Shown here in pieces: positions 17,635 through 25,554 of a DNA stretch of 64,000 nt. A program made the position numbers and the translations under genes. The stretch is from Kosakonia sp. BYX6 (GTDB lineage Bacteria > Pseudomonadota > Gammaproteobacteria > Enterobacterales > Enterobacteriaceae): positions 3,444,406-3,508,405 of the forward strand of contig NZ_CP151800.1 in assembly GCF_038449125.1 (NCBI RefSeq), written 5' to 3'. Below the pieces are notes generated by a model, which saw only the letters and a list, made by a program, of their open reading frames with translations, searched no databases and had not been told where the DNA came from. The first letter of the stretch is position 1. Every line of letters begins with the position of its first letter.

Positions 17635-20049
17635 TTAACCACTAAACTGGCGAAACAGCGCTTTACCTTTTAATAGACGGGTGCCTAACCAGCCGCCGCA
17701 CAGGGAGAGCAGCAGCGCGCCGCACAGCGGCAAGGTGATCCACAGCCGCCAGTCCGCTTGCCATGGGAAATCAAACACGCGGGTTTGCAGCACCGCCAGC
17801 GCGGTTTCCGCGCCGATCGCCGCCACCAGGCCGGAGACAAATCCCAGCAGGGCAAATTCACACCATAATGTGGTGCGCAACAGCCGTTTACCCGCGCCGA
17901 GCGTGCGGTAAACCACCAGCTCCTGATGACGTTGGCGCATGCCGACCTGCACCTGCGCCAAAAGCAGCAGTACGCCACAGGCAGTCACCAGCACCACCAT
18001 CACTTCCAGCGCCCGGCTCACCTGCTCCAGCACCTGGCCGACCTGTTTTAAAATCGCGCCAATATCGAGCAGGCTAATGGTCGGGAATTCGCGGTTAAGC
18101 TGCGTCAACATGCCGTTGCCATTCTGCCAGCGGAAGCTGGTGAGCCAACTTTGCGGCTGGCCGTCGAGCGCACCTGACGGGAAAATAAAGAAGAAGTTCG
18201 GCCGCAAGCTTTCCCAATCCACTTTGCGCAGGCTGGTGATTTTGGCGCTGAACTCCTGGGTATCGCCCATAAAACTCACGGTGTCGCCAAGCTTCAGCCC
18301 AAGACGCTCCGCCAGCCCCTCGTCAACGGAAACTTCGCCGGCTTTTGGCGGCCAGCTTCCGGCGGTGATCGGGTTGTGATCCGGGCGCTGTTGTTGCCAG
18401 GTCAGGTTCAATTCACGGTTCAACGCCTCATCCGGGTTGCCCTCCGTCGACTGGCCGTTAATCTGCGTCATCCTTGCCCGTACAATCGGGTAGAAGGATT
18501 CCGGGATCACCTGGTGTTCAGAGAGAAACGCTTTCAGCGGCGCGACCTGTTCCGGCGCGATATTAATCAGGAAGTAGTTCGGGCTTTCCGGCGGCAATTG
18601 CTGCTGCCAGCGATCCAACAGATCGCCGCGCAACACCAGCAACATCGCTAACAACATAAACGAGAGCGAAAACGCGGAGAGCTGGCTGAGGGTCGACCAC
18701 GGCTGGCGCAACAGGCGGTTCACCGCCAGGCGCAGCGGCAGCGCTTTCAGCGTCAGCCGTTTCAGCACATTAAGCAGCAGCCAGCCGACCACACCGCAGA
18801 GAAACGCCAGTACCACCGCGCCCGCCAACACTGCCCACAACAGCATGCTGCCGCCCATCAACCAGGCCAGCAGCAAGACGGTGACCACGCAAATCAGCGG
18901 GATATAAAATTTCAGCGGCCAGACGTTGGCCACCGCATCGCGGCGCAGCACACGCAGCGGCTGTGTAGCCAGCAACAAACGGTACGGACGCAGTCCCACC
19001 AACAGTGAAATCACCACCATCGCGCCGACCGCCCAAATCCACGGCCACCCACTGGCGGGTGGCAAGGCGGCAGGTAGCACCGGTTTGAGCAGCACCATTA
19101 ATACCTTTTCAAACGCCAGCCCTAACACGCCGCCCGTCACCACCGCCAACGCCAGTACCATCAACCACTGGCCGACAATCAACTTGCGCAGCTGCGCCCG
19201 TCCGGCGCCAAGGGTTTTGAGAATCGCCACCAGATCGTAACGGCTACGGCAATAATGCCCCATCGCGACCGCCACGGCGGCAACCGCCAGCAGCAACGTT
19301 AATAGCGCCGACAACAGCAGGAATTGCTGCGAACGTTGCAGGGATTTGCCGAGCGCCCCTTCGTCCTGCTCCAGCCCGTACCAGCGATGTTCCGGTTTTA
19401 GCTGCGGCAACAACCATTTTTCATAAGCGTCGAGTTGCTCGGCTGTACCGCCAAATTTCACCCGCCAGGTGACGCGGCTGCCCGGTTGCACCGCGCCGGT
19501 TTTCGCCACGTCCGCCGTGTTCATCAACAAACGCGGGGCCATCTGGAAGGGGTTAAAACCGGAATCTGGCTCCTGAACCACTTCCCCCGCGATGCGCAGC
19601 GTGGCGTCGCCAACATCAATCGTATCCCCGGTTTTCAAATTCAGCAGCGCCATTAAGCGCGGCGCCAGCAACACCGTGCCAACCTGCGGTTTTAGCCCGG
19701 TCGGGCTGGTTTGCAGATCGCCGTACATCGGGTAGACATCATCCACGGCTTTCACATTCGCCAACTGCGGCGTGTCACCCGCGAAGGTCATGGTGTTAAA
19801 ACTGATCTGCTCGCTGACCTTAAGGCCGGTTTTTCGCGCCTCATCAAGCCAGGCTTGCGGAACCTCGCGCGAACTGCGCAGCGCCCGGTCACCGGCCATA
19901 AATTCCCGGCTCTGCTGGCTAAGCCCTTTTTCCATGCGATCGCTGATATTGCCGAGCGCCAGCACGCAAGCGACCGCCAGGCTCAGCGCCATCCAGACAA
20001 TCAGCAGCGAGGGCGATCGCCACTCGCGCCAGAACCAACGGGCAATCAT
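17635..20049 (-). CDS. ybbP: YbbP, FtsX/MacB-type ABC permease
   Basis: 804 residues, as in E. coli. N-terminal membrane span (about 15-35), a large periplasmic part, four membrane segments around residues 240-440 and another FtsX-like set near the C-terminus (about 670-800). This duplicated FtsX-domain layout defines the family. It pairs with YbbA, whose stop overlaps this start by four bases. The complex is of the mechanotransmission type rather than a classical importer. In E. coli YbbAP has been linked to TesA in handling hydrophobic compounds, and tesA is divergent from ybbA here too. Confidence 0.93.
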   Translation of the reverse strand: MIARWFWREWRSPSLLIVWMALSLAVACVLALGNISDRMEKGLSQQSREFMAGDRALRSSREVPQAWLDEARKTGLKVSEQISFNTMTFAGDTPQLANVKAVDDVYPMYGDLQTSPTGLKPQVGTVLLAPRLMALLNLKTGDTIDVGDATLRIAGEVVQEPDSGFNPFQMAPRLLMNTADVAKTGAVQPGSRVTWRVKFGGTAEQLDAYEKWLLPQLKPEHRWYGLEQDEGALGKSLQRSQQFLLLSALLTLLLAVAAVAVAMGHYCRSRYDLVAILKTLGAGRAQLRKLIVGQWLMVLALAVVTGGVLGLAFEKVLMVLLKPVLPAALPPASGWPWIWAVGAMVVISLLVGLRPYRLLLATQPLRVLRRDAVANVWPLKFYIPLICVVTVLLLAWLMGGSMLLWAVLAGAVVLAFLCGVVGWLLLNVLKRLTLKALPLRLAVNRLLRQPWSTLSQLSAFSLSFMLLAMLLVLRGDLLDRWQQQLPPESPNYFLINIAPEQVAPLKAFLSEHQVIPESFYPIVRARMTQINGQSTEGNPDEALNRELNLTWQQQRPDHNPITAGSWPPKAGEVSVDEGLAERLGLKLGDTVSFMGDTQEFSAKITSLRKVDWESLRPNFFFIFPSGALDGQPQSWLTSFRWQNGNGMLTQLNREFPTISLLDIGAILKQVGQVLEQVSRALEVMVVLVTACGVLLLLAQVQVGMRQRHQELVVYRTLGAGKRLLRTTLWCEFALLGFVSGLVAAIGAETALAVLQTRVFDFPWQADWRLWITLPLCGALLLSLCGGWLGTRLLKGKALFRQFSG

Positions 20050-20732
20050 GCTTCCTCCCGCAGTTCACCATTGACCAGACGCAAACGCCTGTCGCAACGC
20101 GCGGCCAGTTGCGGGTCGTGAGTGACCAGCAGCAGCGTGGTGCCATAGTGTTGGTTCATGGAAAACAGCAGATCGGCAATTTTGTCGCCGGTTTGCCTGT
20201 CGAGATTACCGGTCGGTTCATCGGCAAACAGTATTGCCGGGCGGCCGTTAAACGCGCGGGCCAGCGCCACACGCTGCTGTTCACCGCCCGAAAGCTGGGC
20301 GGGTAAATGATCGAGACGTTTACCCAACCCCAGTTCTTCAAGCAGGGCTTTCGCGCTGTTGCGGCTTTCACCGCCGTTTTCACCACGCAAAAGCGCCGGA
20401 AGCTCAACGTTTTCCAGCGCGTTCAAGGTGGGAATCAACATAAAGGATTGAAAGACAAAACCGATATTCTGCGCGCGTAATTGCGCACGCGCCTCTTCAT
20501 CCATCGCATGCAGTGGCTTGCCGAGCAGGTTCACTTCCCCGCTGCTGCCGTCATCTAACCCGGCGAGGATCGCCAGCAAGGTTGACTTGCCAGAGCCGGA
20601 TTCGCCAATCAGCGCGATGGTCTCGGCTGGTTTGACAACAAGCTCAACTCCGGTAAGGATGGAAAGCTCATGCTCCCCCTGACCGACGGACTTCTTAAGA
20701 TGATGAACTTCAACAATGTTTTCCGCTGGCAT
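20046..20732 (-). CDS. ybbA: YbbA, ABC ATPase partner of YbbP
   Basis: 228 residues of the LolD/MacB ATPase group: Walker [10 protein letters not shown] near residue 41, signature LSGGEQQR near 145 and Walker [13 protein letters not shown] near 165. The 5' end overlaps the tesA reading frame by 33 bp on the opposite strand, so the promoters of each gene lie within the other's coding sequence. It energises YbbP from the cytosolic side. Confidence 0.94.
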   Translation of the reverse strand: MPAENIVEVHHLKKSVGQGEHELSILTGVELVVKPAETIALIGESGSGKSTLLAILAGLDDGSSGEVNLLGKPLHAMDEEARAQLRAQNIGFVFQSFMLIPTLNALENVELPALLRGENGGESRNSAKALLEELGLGKRLDHLPAQLSGGEQQRVALARAFNGRPAILFADEPTGNLDRQTGDKIADLLFSMNQHYGTTLLLVTHDPQLAARCDRRLRLVNGELREEA

Positions 20733-21326
20733 TTGCCCTTCCTGTTTTTGCTTTTGTTGACCTTTCGCGCCGCGGCGGCGGACACGTTATTGATTCTCGG
20801 CGACAGCCTGAGCGCCGGGTACCGCATGGCGGCGAATGCCGCCTGGCCTGCGCTGCTCAATAATAAGTGGCAGCAACAGCCGTCGGTGGTGAACGCCAGT
20901 ATCAGCGGCGACACCTCGCAGCAGGGGCTTTCGCGTTTGCCCGCGCTGCTAAAAGAGCACCAGCCGCGCTGGGTGCTGGTAGAACTGGGCGGCAACGACG
21001 GTCTGCGCGGTTTTGCACCGCAACAAACTGAACAAACCTTGCGCCAGGTAATAAAGGCGGTAAAAGCCGCCAATGCTGAACCCCTGCTGATGCAAATTCG
21101 GCTGCCCGCAAATTATGGCCGTCGCTATAATGAAGCGTTTAGCGCCATTTATCCCAAGCTTGCCAAAGAGTTGGATGTTCCTCTGCTGCCATTTTTTATG
21201 GAGGAGGTCTATCTGAAACCGCAGTGGATGCAAGATGATGGTATTCACCCCAATCGCGATGCCCAGCCGTTTATTGCCGACTGGATGGCAACGCGACTGG
21301 CTCCTTTAGTTAATCACGACTCCTGA
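20700..21326 (+). CDS. tesA: Thioesterase I / lysophospholipase L1 / protease I TesA
   Basis: 208 residues with two tandem ATG codons at 20700 and 20703; E. coli TesA starts with the same [14 protein letters not shown]. The signal peptide ends at RAAA-AD. The SGNH hydrolase blocks are present: GDSLSAGYR (nucleophile Ser), GGNDGLRG and DGIHPN (catalytic Asp and His). It hydrolyses acyl thioesters and lysophospholipids in the periplasm. The 5' end overlaps ybbA divergently. Confidence 0.96.
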   Translation: MMNFNNVFRWHLPFLFLLLLTFRAAAADTLLILGDSLSAGYRMAANAAWPALLNNKWQQQPSVVNASISGDTSQQGLSRLPALLKEHQPRWVLVELGGNDGLRGFAPQQTEQTLRQVIKAVKAANAEPLLMQIRLPANYGRRYNEAFSAIYPKLAKELDVPLLPFFMEEVYLKPQWMQDDGIHPNRDAQPFIADWMATRLAPLVNHDS

Positions 21327-21354
21327 ATGTTCAGGCGCGCCTCCAGGTAAAGTT

Positions 21355-22125
21355 ATGCAAAAAACGGTCTTAATTACAGGATGTTCCAGCGGTATTGGTT
21401 TGGAAAGCGCTTATGAACTGCAGCGGCAAGGTTTTCGCGTGCTGGCCGCCTGCCGCAAAAAAGACGATGTTGAACGCATGAATCGGGAAGGTTTTACCGG
21501 CATTGTGCTCGATCTTGACGACGCGGCGAGCGTGGATCGCGCGGCTGATGAAGTGATCGCGCTGACCGGCAATCGCCTGTACGGCCTTTTTAATAACGCC
21601 GGGTATGGGCTTTATGGCCCACTTAGCACCATCAACCGGGAACAACTGGAGCGGCAGTTTTCGAGCAATTTTTTCGGCACGCATCAACTGACTTTACGTT
21701 TGCTGCCCGCCATGTTGCCGCAGGGTGAAGGGCGCATTGTGATGACATCTTCGATCATGGGGTTGATCTCTTCGCCAGGACGTGGGGCTTACGCCGCCAG
21801 CAAATACGCACTGGAAGCCTGGTCTGACGCGCTGCGCATGGAGTTGCGCCATAGCGGGATCAAGGTGAGCTTGATTGAACCCGGCCCGATTCGCACGCGT
21901 TTTACCGAGAACGTTAATCAAATGGAAAGCGATAATCCGGTGAAAAATCCCGGCATTGCTGCACGTTTTACGCTCGGTCCAGAGGCAGTGGTCGCCAAAG
22001 TGCGCCATGCTTTCGAGAGTAACCATCCAAAATTGCGCTATCCGGTCACGCTGGTGACCAGGGTTGTCGGCCTGTTAAAACGGCTGCTGCCCGCGCGTTT
22101 GATGGATAAAATTTTGCACGGGTGA
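21355..22125 (+). CDS. ybbO: YbbO, NADP-dependent short-chain reductase
   Basis: 256 residues. SDR motifs: TGCSSGIG near residue 8, NNAGYG near 82, catalytic Ser in TSSIMG near 131 and YAASK near 145. E. coli YbbO is reported to reduce long-chain aldehydes using NADP(H), consistent with the fatty-acid theme of the adjacent tesA. It starts 28 bp after tesA on the same strand, probably one operon. The last 40 residues carry a hydrophobic, basic tail. Confidence 0.93.
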   Translation: MQKTVLITGCSSGIGLESAYELQRQGFRVLAACRKKDDVERMNREGFTGIVLDLDDAASVDRAADEVIALTGNRLYGLFNNAGYGLYGPLSTINREQLERQFSSNFFGTHQLTLRLLPAMLPQGEGRIVMTSSIMGLISSPGRGAYAASKYALEAWSDALRMELRHSGIKVSLIEPGPIRTRFTENVNQMESDNPVKNPGIAARFTLGPEAVVAKVRHAFESNHPKLRYPVTLVTRVVGLLKRLLPARLMDKILHG

Positions 22126-22184
22126 GTTGAAGGCGCAGCGCCTGTCCCCATCTAGTCCTAAACAGTAAAAATAGAGAATTCCAC

Positions 22185-23039
22185 ATGTCCGTACAGAATA
22201 TTGTCAATATTACCGAAGCGAACCTACAGCAGGTGCTTGAGCAATCCGTTGCCACGCCGGTGCTGTTTTATTTCTGGTCAGAGCGCAGCCAACACTGCCT
22301 GCAACTGACGCCGGTACTGGAAACCCTGGCCGCGCAGTACAACGGGCAGTTTATTCTGGCAAAAGTGGATTGCGACGCCGAGCAGATGGTCGCTTCACAG
22401 TTTGGTCTGCGCGCAATTCCAACCGTTTACTTATTCCAGAATGGTCAACCGGTTGACGGTTTCCAGGGACCACAGCCGGAAGAAGCGATTCGCGCACTGC
22501 TGGATAAAGTGCTGCCGCGCGAAGAAGAACTGAAAGCGCAGCAGGCGATGGAATTGATGCAGGAGGGCAAGCATACCGACGCGCTGCCGCTGCTGAAAGA
22601 CGCCTGGCAACTGTCGCAGCAAAACAGCGAAATCGGCCTGCTGCTGGCGGAAACGCTGATTGTCTTAAACCGCGCCGATGAAGCCGAAACCGTGCTGAAA
22701 ACCGTGCCGTTGCAGGATCAGGACACCCGCTACCAGGGGCTGGTCGCACAGATTGAGCTACTGAAAAAAGCCGCCGACACGCCGGAAATCCAGCAACTGC
22801 AAAAACAGGTTGCCGAAAATCCGCAAGACGCGCTGCTGGCAACGCAACTGGCGCTGCAATTACACCAGGTCGGGCGCAATGAAGAAGCGCTGGAACTGTT
22901 GTTCAGCCATCTGCGCAAAGATCTTTCCGCCGCCAACGGCGAAGCGCGCAAAATGCTGCAAGAGATCCTCGCCGCTCTCGGCACCGGCGATGTACTGGCT
23001 TCCAAATACCGCCGTCAGCTTTACTCCCTGCTTTACTAA
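22185..23039 (+). CDS. cnoX: CnoX (YbbN), chaperedoxin
   Basis: 284 residues: an N-terminal thioredoxin fold (1-110) and C-terminal tetratricopeptide-like helices (115-284). The redox site is SQHC instead of CxxC near residue 35, as in E. coli CnoX, so it does not act as a thioredoxin reductant. It holds unfolded proteins under bleach or oxidative stress and passes them to GroEL or DnaK. Starts 59 bp after ybbO. In E. coli ybbM and ybbL lie between this gene and qmcA; here they are missing and only a hairpin separates the two. Confidence 0.94.
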   Translation: MSVQNIVNITEANLQQVLEQSVATPVLFYFWSERSQHCLQLTPVLETLAAQYNGQFILAKVDCDAEQMVASQFGLRAIPTVYLFQNGQPVDGFQGPQPEEAIRALLDKVLPREEELKAQQAMELMQEGKHTDALPLLKDAWQLSQQNSEIGLLLAETLIVLNRADEAETVLKTVPLQDQDTRYQGLVAQIELLKKAADTPEIQQLQKQVAENPQDALLATQLALQLHQVGRNEEALELLFSHLRKDLSAANGEARKMLQEILAALGTGDVLASKYRRQLYSLLY

Positions 23040-23051
23040 TCCCCCTGCTAA

Positions 23052-23083
23052 ATTTGGCGATCACGCTGTTTTGATCGCCAAAT
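23052..23083 (+). terminator. Strong stem-loop between cnoX and qmcA
   Basis: Twelve-bp perfect arms ATTTGGCGATCA and TGATCGCCAAAT around an 8-nt loop, 12 bp after the cnoX stop. There is no T-run after it, so it may be a weak terminator or an mRNA-stabilising hairpin rather than a full stop. Confidence 0.5.
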
Positions 23084-23123
23084 CGGGCTAAGATGGCAAC
23101 AAATTAAACAGGAGGTTTTTTTG

Positions 23124-24038
23124 ATGCCAATCGTCATTCTGGTTCTTATCTTTGTCGCGCTGGTTGTAGTTATCTCTGGCGTAAAAATCGTGCCGCAGGG
23201 CTTCCAGTGGACGGTGGAACGCTTCGGCCGTTTTACCCGAACACTGCAACCGGGCCTCAGCCTGGTGGTGCCGTTTATGGATCGTGTTGGTCGTAAGATC
23301 AACATGATGGAACAAGTTCTCGATATCCCTTCCCAGGAAGTTATTTCCAAAGACAACGCCAACGTCACTATCGACGCGGTGTGCTTTATTCAGGTGATCG
23401 ACGCGCCGAGAGCCGCGTATGAAGTCAGCAATCTGGAGCTGGCGATCATTAACCTGACGATGACCAATATTCGTACCGTGCTCGGTTCGATGGAACTGGA
23501 CGAAATGCTCTCCCAACGCGACAGCATTAACACTCGTCTGCTGCATATCGTCGATGAAGCCACCAACCCCTGGGGGATAAAAGTCACCCGTATTGAGATC
23601 CGCGATGTGCGCCCACCGGCGGAATTGATCGCCTCGATGAACGCGCAGATGAAAGCCGAACGAACCAAACGTGCTTATATTCTTGAAGCCGAAGGGGTAC
23701 GCCAGGCTGAGATCCTCAAAGCCGAGGGGGAAAAACAGTCGCAGATCCTGAAAGCGGAAGGCGAGCGTCAGTCGGCGTTCTTGCAAGCGGAAGCCCGTGA
23801 GCGTTCGGCGGAAGCGGAAGCCCGCGCAACGCAGATGGTTTCTGAAGCCATTGCCGCCGGGGATATTCAGGCGGTGAACTACTTCGTGGCGCAGAAATAC
23901 ACCGAAGCGCTGCAACAAATCGGCTCAGCCAATAACAGTAAAGTGGTGATGATGCCGCTGGATGCCAGCAGCCTGATGGGTGCGATCGGGGGTATTGCCG
24001 AGTTGGTGAAAGACAGTGCCAACGAGCGTAAAAAATGA
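23124..24038 (+). CDS. qmcA: QmcA, SPFH/band-7 membrane protein
   Basis: 304 residues from ATG 23124 (GGAGG at 23111; the frame's TTG three bases earlier is less likely). A single N-terminal membrane anchor (1-20) precedes the SPFH domain (about 20-180) and an alanine/glutamate-rich coiled coil with AEGE repeats (about 195-250). QmcA is a stomatin/prohibitin-like protein that forms cage-like assemblies on the inner membrane and affects FtsH. ybbJ overlaps its stop by four bases, the usual pairing with an NfeD-like partner. Confidence 0.95.
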   Translation: MPIVILVLIFVALVVVISGVKIVPQGFQWTVERFGRFTRTLQPGLSLVVPFMDRVGRKINMMEQVLDIPSQEVISKDNANVTIDAVCFIQVIDAPRAAYEVSNLELAIINLTMTNIRTVLGSMELDEMLSQRDSINTRLLHIVDEATNPWGIKVTRIEIRDVRPPAELIASMNAQMKAERTKRAYILEAEGVRQAEILKAEGEKQSQILKAEGERQSAFLQAEARERSAEAEARATQMVSEAIAAGDIQAVNYFVAQKYTEALQQIGSANNSKVVMMPLDASSLMGAIGGIAELVKDSANERKK

Positions 24039-24496
24039 TAGCCGCGCTACTGTTTGAACACACTTACCTTGCCTGGCTGACGCTTGGCGGGTTATTGCTC
24101 GCCGCTGAAATGCTCGGCGGCAACGGCTATTTACTGTGGAGCGGAATTGCGGCCGTAGTGACCGGCTTGCTGGCGTGGGCCATTCCGTTTAGCTGGGAAT
24201 GGCAAGGCGTGCTGTTTGCCGTGCTGACCCTGCTCGCCGCCTGGCTGTGGTGGCAGTGGTTGTCGCACCGGGTGAAACAGCAAAAACCCGCCGACGCCGC
24301 GCTCAATATGCGCGGTCAACAGCTAGTTGGACGCCGTTTTCAACTCGATAACGCACTGGTCAATGGTCGCGGGCATATGCGCGTGGGCGACAGTTCCTGG
24401 CCGGTCAGCGCCGACGAGGATCTCGCGGCAGGTACGCGCGTTGAAGTGATTTCCGTGGAAGGCATCACATTGCGCATTAAAGCCGTGAGCGAATAA
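24035..24496 (+). CDS. ybbJ: YbbJ, NfeD-like inner-membrane protein
   Basis: 153 residues: three membrane segments in the first 80 residues and a C-terminal OB-fold-like NfeD domain ([21 protein letters not shown] onward, about 90-153). Such proteins partner stomatin-family proteins, here QmcA, with which it overlaps by four bases. It ends three bases before the cueR stop on the opposite strand. Confidence 0.92.
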   Translation: MIAALLFEHTYLAWLTLGGLLLAAEMLGGNGYLLWSGIAAVVTGLLAWAIPFSWEWQGVLFAVLTLLAAWLWWQWLSHRVKQQKPADAALNMRGQQLVGRRFQLDNALVNGRGHMRVGDSSWPVSADEDLAAGTRVEVISVEGITLRIKAVSE

Positions 24497-24499
24497 CGT

Positions 24500-24910
24500 T
24501 TAGCTTTTCGCGTGGTGGTGGCAGCAGCCGGAAAGGTTGTCGATAATCGGGCAATCGGCGCTGTCATCGCCGGGGCAAGAATCCGCCAGCGTGAGCAATT
24601 GCGCTTTCATCTGTTGCAATTCGCTGATGTGGCGTTCTATCTCCGCCACTTTTTGCAAGGTGCGCGCTTTCACATCCGCGCTATGGCGAGCTGGATCGTT
24701 AAACAGCGTCACCAATTCGCCGCATTCATCGAGGTTAAACCCCACCAGCCGCGCCTGGCGCAGCAGCGTTAATTCATTCAGATGCTGCTGGTTGTAACTG
24801 CGATAACCGTTTTCACTGCGCAGCGGCGGCGTTACCAGGCCTTTCTCTTCATAAAATCGAATCGCTTTGCTGGTTAAACCGGTCTTTTTTGCCACATCGC
24901 TGATATTCAT
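24500..24910 (-). CDS. cueR: CueR, copper-responsive MerR-family regulator
   Basis: 136 residues from ATG 24910; the frame runs to 24937 but CueR starts [12 protein letters not shown]. MerR-type winged helix at the N-terminus, dimerisation helix in the middle and the Cu(I)-binding loop CPGDDSADC near residues 112-120, with the two cysteines that bind Cu(I), then a His-rich tail (CCHHH). It twists the long-spacer promoters of copA and cueO open when copper is bound. The target copA promoter, with a dyad, is 575 bp away. Confidence 0.96.
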   Translation of the reverse strand: MNISDVAKKTGLTSKAIRFYEEKGLVTPPLRSENGYRSYNQQHLNELTLLRQARLVGFNLDECGELVTLFNDPARHSADVKARTLQKVAEIERHISELQQMKAQLLTLADSCPGDDSADCPIIDNLSGCCHHHAKS

Positions 24911-25117
24911 AACGTCCTCTTCACTGCTGCGTTGCACAGATTATAGAGAGTGAAACCTGCCCTCAAGCCAGGCAATCAATATAAGTTATCAATATGTCAC
25001 GCGGCAAATAGATACCCGCCGATGATAGGTTTTTTTATTTACGGCCCTCGCCGCTTCGCTATAACATGTCGGCGTTTTTTTTCGAAGAATGACAATAACT
25101 TACACACAGGAGTTCTT

Positions 25118-25414
25118 ATGAGTGATATGGCGTTTTGCCGTGGTTGCGGAAAGGAAATACATAAAGAAGCTATCGCTTGCCCAAGCTGTGGCGCGCCGCA
25201 GAACACGGCAGGCAAGAAAAGCCGCATTTCAGCTGCGTTGTTCGCATTCTTTTTAGGTGGCTTCGGCGCGCATAAATTTTATTTAGGAAAACCGATCCAA
25301 GGGATCCTTTATCTCCTGTTTTTCTGGACCTGTATTCCGGCGCTTATTGCGTTTATCGAATTTATTATTTATCTGTGCAATTCCGATCAGGAATTTGCCC
25401 GTAAATACGGTTAA
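25118..25414 (+). CDS. Small zinc-ribbon plus TM2-domain membrane protein
   Basis: 98 residues from ATG 25118 with CAGGAG upstream. The first 25 residues form a zinc ribbon (CRGCGKE ... CPSCG). The rest is a TM2 domain: two hydrophobic segments around residues 38-80 with the conserved GGFGAHKFYLGK motif between them. Such proteins occur widely in bacteria; function unknown. It stands between cueR and copA, where E. coli carries ybaT-glsA, and has its own terminator right after it. Confidence 0.85.
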   Translation: MSDMAFCRGCGKEIHKEAIACPSCGAPQNTAGKKSRISAALFAFFLGGFGAHKFYLGKPIQGILYLLFFWTCIPALIAFIEFIIYLCNSDQEFARKYG

Positions 25415-25436
25415 GTATTTCTCAGCGAAAGCTGCC

Positions 25437-25467
25437 AACCCCCGCATAATGTGGGGGTTTTTATTTT
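25437..25467 (+). terminator. Intrinsic terminator of the TM2 gene
   Basis: Stem AACCCCC (25437-25443) with GGGGGTT and a 9-nt loop, followed by TTTATTTT on the plus strand. It isolates copA from the TM2 gene. Confidence 0.85.
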
Positions 25468-25481
25468 AATAAGACAAAACC

Positions 25482-25512
25482 TTGACCTTCCCCTTGAGGG
25501 AAGGTTTAAGCT
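25482..25512 (+). promoter_or_regulatory. CueR-dependent copA promoter
   Basis: A -35 TTGACC (25482-25487) and a -10 TAAGCT (25507-25512) are 19 bp apart, the long spacing of MerR-type promoters. In between is a perfect dyad, ACCTTCCC (25485-25492) and GGGAAGGT (25498-25505) with a 5-nt centre, matching the CueR operator of E. coli copA. Confidence 0.92.
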
Positions 25513-25554
25513 TTATCACAGTTACTTCAAGCGTCACCCACAAGGAGATCACGT

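Noticed and set aside
22185-22520. Active thioredoxin
   Set aside because: The CxxC site is SQHC; matches CnoX, which lacks disulfide reductase activity in E. coli.
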